From: CAYJPK01 sp964372035
Lineage (GTDB): Bacteria > Desulfobacterota > Desulfovibrionia > Desulfovibrionales > Desulfovibrionaceae
Reading direction: 5' to 3'
DNA: 7,414 nucleotides
NCBI GenBank assembly: GCA_964372035.1
Contig: CAYJPK010000094.1
Span: 1-7,414 of the forward strand
Shown: in pieces, positions 5,760 through 7,414 of the stretch
Numbering within the stretch: position 1 is the first letter of the stretch
Layout: each line of letters begins with the position of its first letter
Notes under the pieces: model-generated
The model's database searches: none
Seen by the model: only the letters and a program-made list of their open reading frames with translations
Told to the model about the DNA's origin: nothing
Position numbers and translations under genes: made by a program

Positions 5760-6242
5760 TTAATTTGCTCCTTTTCCTAATATAGTCATGAGTTGTTGAT
5801 ACATTTCAATTAAAACCATACCCATTACAGCAATACCACAAATCGTTGAAGCAATAATGATGTAAACAAATGGTAGGTGTGTCATTTGCCCGATTGTTGT
5901 TTCACTAGCTTCAATATACATAAAGCTACCTTCAACTAAAACATAAAAAGCGTACAACACTAAAATATTAGTGCAAAAAGAAAATACATTGGCAACACTA
6001 GGTGATAATTTGTCTGTTACCATTGTTACAGCAATATGTCTTTTCTCTTTATAAACAGCCATAATGCCTAAAAAAGTCGCCCAAATAAATAAATATCTAA
6101 GCACTTCTTCATTTTCAACAATCCCTGAGTTAAAACAATAGCGAAGTACTGTGTTAACAAAAACAATTATCACCATTAAAGCCATGATGATAAAGCATAA
6201 ATACTTATAAAAATTACCAAAACCTTCGTAAAACTTATTCAC
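5760..6242 (-). CDS. dctQ: TRAP transporter small membrane subunit (DctQ family)
   Basis: This four-helix membrane subunit partners DctM and helps dock the binding protein. From GTG at 6242 it has 160 residues, normal for DctQ, with helices roughly at 16-36, 47-66, 84-104 and 124-146. The family signature runs from FVNTVLRYCFNSG through ENEEVLRYLFIWATFLG to the KEKRHI basic turn. Start choice is uncertain. GTG at 6242 has a GGGGTGG purine run at 6252-6246 as Shine-Dalgarno, whereas TTG at 6254 (four residues longer) overlaps that run and has no RBS of its own. A stop lies in frame upstream of both. It follows the binding-protein gene by about 80 bp, a gap with possible mRNA structure at 6251-6302, and abuts dctM. 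The lower expected dose relative to the binding protein fits the weak start. Confidence 0.9.
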   Translation of the reverse strand: MNKFYEGFGNFYKYLCFIIMALMVIIVFVNTVLRYCFNSGIVENEEVLRYLFIWATFLGIMAVYKEKRHIAVTMVTDKLSPSVANVFSFCTNILVLYAFYVLVEGSFMYIEASETTIGQMTHLPFVYIIIASTICGIAVMGMVLIEMYQQLMTILGKGAN

Positions 6243-6250
6243 AATCCACC

Positions 6251-6302
6251 CCAAATTATATTTGGCTTTGAGAGCTTAATACCAAGCACCCAAAACCAAA
6301 TA
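6251..6302 (-). promoter_or_regulatory. alternative mRNA hairpins at the dctQ ribosome-binding site
   Basis: In the operon mRNA, CCAAAT (6265-6260) can pair with ATTTGG (6256-6251) across a 3-nt loop, trapping the first two G residues of the dctQ Shine-Dalgarno. The same CCAAATA (6265-6259) can instead pair with TATTTGG upstream (6302-6296), freeing it. The two folds exclude each other, so they could tune DctQM output relative to the binding protein. A further AT-only stem (6308-6314 with 6321-6327) spans the binding-protein stop codon. The short stems make function speculative. Confidence 0.35.
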
Positions 6303-6321
6303 CTGTTAAATAATATAGCGA

Positions 6322-7311
6322 TTATTTAGGTAATGCTTCCATAGCTGCAATAATTTCTTTTGAACCCGGAACAGCTTCATAGAACCAAACATAGAAGTCT
6401 TTTAAGCTGTCTTTCATTTGCTGACGGAATTCAGGAGCAGGTGTGTGAACCTTTAAGCCTTTTTCTTCTAAGAATTTTTTTGCTTCAGCATCAGCTTCTT
6501 CTGAAATTTCCCAGTTGTAATCGATAGTTGCTTTAATCCATTTATCAAATAAAGCCTTATCTTCAGCATTTAACGCTTTGTAGAATTTACCATTTACAAT
6601 AAATGGATTAGCTGTAAACATGTGGCGTGATTCTAAAAGATTTTTTTGAACTTCCCACCAGCCAGATGCAACAACTGTTGGATATGGATTATCTTGCCCA
6701 TCAACAACCTTTGTTTCTAAAGCGTTATAAACTTCACTCATAGGCATCATAACAGTATTTACACCAAAGCCTTTGAACATATTAACATAAAGGTCAGTTG
6801 TAGGTACTCTAAGTTTTGCTTTTTGCAAATCGTCCATGCTAGTGATTGGGTATGAGCTTGAAATTTCACGGAAACCATTAACTAAATAGCCAACAATTAT
6901 TGAGCCAGTTTTCTTCTCGTAATCACCTTTAACCATATCGCCAACAGGACCATTATAAGCAGCATAAGCTTGTTTCCATGTTTCGATAACAAATGGAGGT
7001 TCAACTAGAGTGAGTTTAATTTCATCTTTCTTTGTAAGTCCACCAGCAACACAGATTTGCACTGTACCGCGTTTTACGTGATCAATAAATACTTCTTCCG
7101 GACCAAGTTGGCTGTTAGGATAATATTGAACTTCAAAACGACCATTAGATTCTTTTTCAAGGTTTTCTTTAAAGTACTCAATTGACTTTGAAACTGGGTG
7201 ACTAGCAGCATAATAAGAAGTCACTTTAATAACTTGCTTTGCTTCTGCTAGACCATAAGTGCCTGCAAACATCATCAATCCAGCACATAGTAACACTAAA
7301 CTTTTTTTCAT
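6322..7311 (-). CDS. dctP: TRAP transporter periplasmic substrate-binding protein (DctP family)
   Basis: This exported 329-residue protein captures the substrate in the periplasm and hands it to DctQM. The signal peptide runs from MKK with a hydrophobic core at 5-20 and likely cleavage after Ala24 (AEA|K). The mature start VIKVTSYYAASHPV is typical of TRAP binding proteins. YPNSQLG (64-70) and the central KLRVP (166-170) are family motifs. Arg168 in the latter is the conserved arginine that forms a salt bridge to the ligand carboxylate, so the substrate is an organic acid. The DGQDNP element (204-209) is the usual conserved binding-site turn, with Asn208. The ATG has GGAGG (7320-7316) just upstream. 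It is first in the operon, as expected for the most abundant component. The LarA-like gene downstream suggests a 2-hydroxy acid or sugar acid ligand. C4-dicarboxylate or sialic acid specificity is not indicated. Confidence 0.95.
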   Translation of the reverse strand: MKKSLVLLCAGLMMFAGTYGLAEAKQVIKVTSYYAASHPVSKSIEYFKENLEKESNGRFEVQYYPNSQLGPEEVFIDHVKRGTVQICVAGGLTKKDEIKLTLVEPPFVIETWKQAYAAYNGPVGDMVKGDYEKKTGSIIVGYLVNGFREISSSYPITSMDDLQKAKLRVPTTDLYVNMFKGFGVNTVMMPMSEVYNALETKVVDGQDNPYPTVVASGWWEVQKNLLESRHMFTANPFIVNGKFYKALNAEDKALFDKWIKATIDYNWEISEEADAEAKKFLEEKGLKVHTPAPEFRQQMKDSLKDFYVWFYEAVPGSKEIIAAMEALPK

Positions 7312-7337
7312 GTTTCCTCCAACATATAAATTAATTC

Positions 7338-7351
7338 TTAACTTGCGTTAA
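7338..7351 (-). promoter_or_regulatory. TTAAC-N4-GTTAA palindrome, possible operator of the TRAP operon
   Basis: TTAACTTGCGTTAA is a 5-bp inverted repeat with a 4-bp centre, 27 bp upstream of the dctP start codon. It is of operator size and overlaps a poor -35-like TTTAAC 17 bp before a TTATAT. A transcription factor responding to the imported acid could bind here. No regulator gene is inside the window, and the promoter itself is not convincing. Confidence 0.3.
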
Positions 7352-7370
7352 AAAGTTTTTGCTTTTTTAT

Positions 7371-7406
7371 TTTTATGCCCTAAACAAAAAATGCTAGGGC
7401 ATAAAA
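7371..7406. repeat. 12-bp hairpin upstream of the TRAP operon
   Basis: TTTTATGCCCTA (7371-7382) and TAGGGCATAAAA (7395-7406) form a perfect 12-bp stem with a 12-base loop. On both strands the stem is preceded by T and followed by A, so it lacks the T run of an intrinsic terminator unless the lower A/T stem stays unpaired. It may be the end of an upstream unit, a leader structure or a protein site. The window stops 8 bp later, so its context is unknown. Confidence 0.5.
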
Positions 7407-7414
7407 GATTATTT

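Noticed and set aside
7371..7406. Hairpin as an intrinsic terminator for a gene beyond the right edge
   Set aside because: On either strand the stem is followed by A rather than T, so it lacks the required U-tract. It is kept only as a structured repeat.

Overview
This is an AT-rich bacterial window (G+C by eye well under 40%). It holds six protein genes and a partial tRNA gene. The proteins point to a Gram-negative that depends on periplasmic binding-protein transport: a complete TRAP transporter with a signal-peptide-bearing binding protein, a secreted alpha/beta-hydrolase-fold protein and a sodium/proton-coupled carboxylate symporter. An AT-rich anaerobic or host-associated proteobacterium or desulfobacterium would fit, but nothing here fixes the taxon.

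Layout, left to right. Positions 1-83 are a minus-strand tRNA-Ser(UGA), cut by the window edge in its 3' acceptor strand. It has a near-consensus promoter and a run of A-tracts behind it. Positions 321-1355 (+) encode an exported member of the esterase-713-like alpha/beta-hydrolase family in which the expected nucleophile serine appears to be glycine. Positions 1356-1682 are non-coding and full of hairpins: a terminator-like stem, several smaller stems, a 13-bp inverted repeat enclosing a 16-bp palindrome, and a 9-bp direct repeat bracketing about 222 bp, possibly a small non-autonomous element inserted at the stop codon of the next gene. Positions 1683-2960 (-) encode a DAACS-family symporter whose TM8 residues predict glutamate/aspartate.

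The right half (3136-7311, minus strand) reads as one operon: TRAP binding protein, small membrane subunit DctQ, large membrane subunit DctM, then a LarA-superfamily (nickel-pincer-nucleotide, NPN) racemase/epimerase-like enzyme. It ends in a clear rho-independent terminator at 3062-3098. DctQ and DctM abut, and DctM and the LarA-like gene are 20 bp apart, each with a good Shine-Dalgarno sequence.

The operon reads as a catabolic unit: the periplasmic protein captures a carboxylate, probably a 2-hydroxy acid or sugar acid; DctQM imports it; the LarA-like enzyme racemises or epimerises it at C2. The imported acid is unknown and no NPN-synthesis genes (larB, larC, larE) are present, so the cofactor would have to come from genes elsewhere. 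This operon and the apparently nucleophile-less secreted hydrolase are the two most interesting items.
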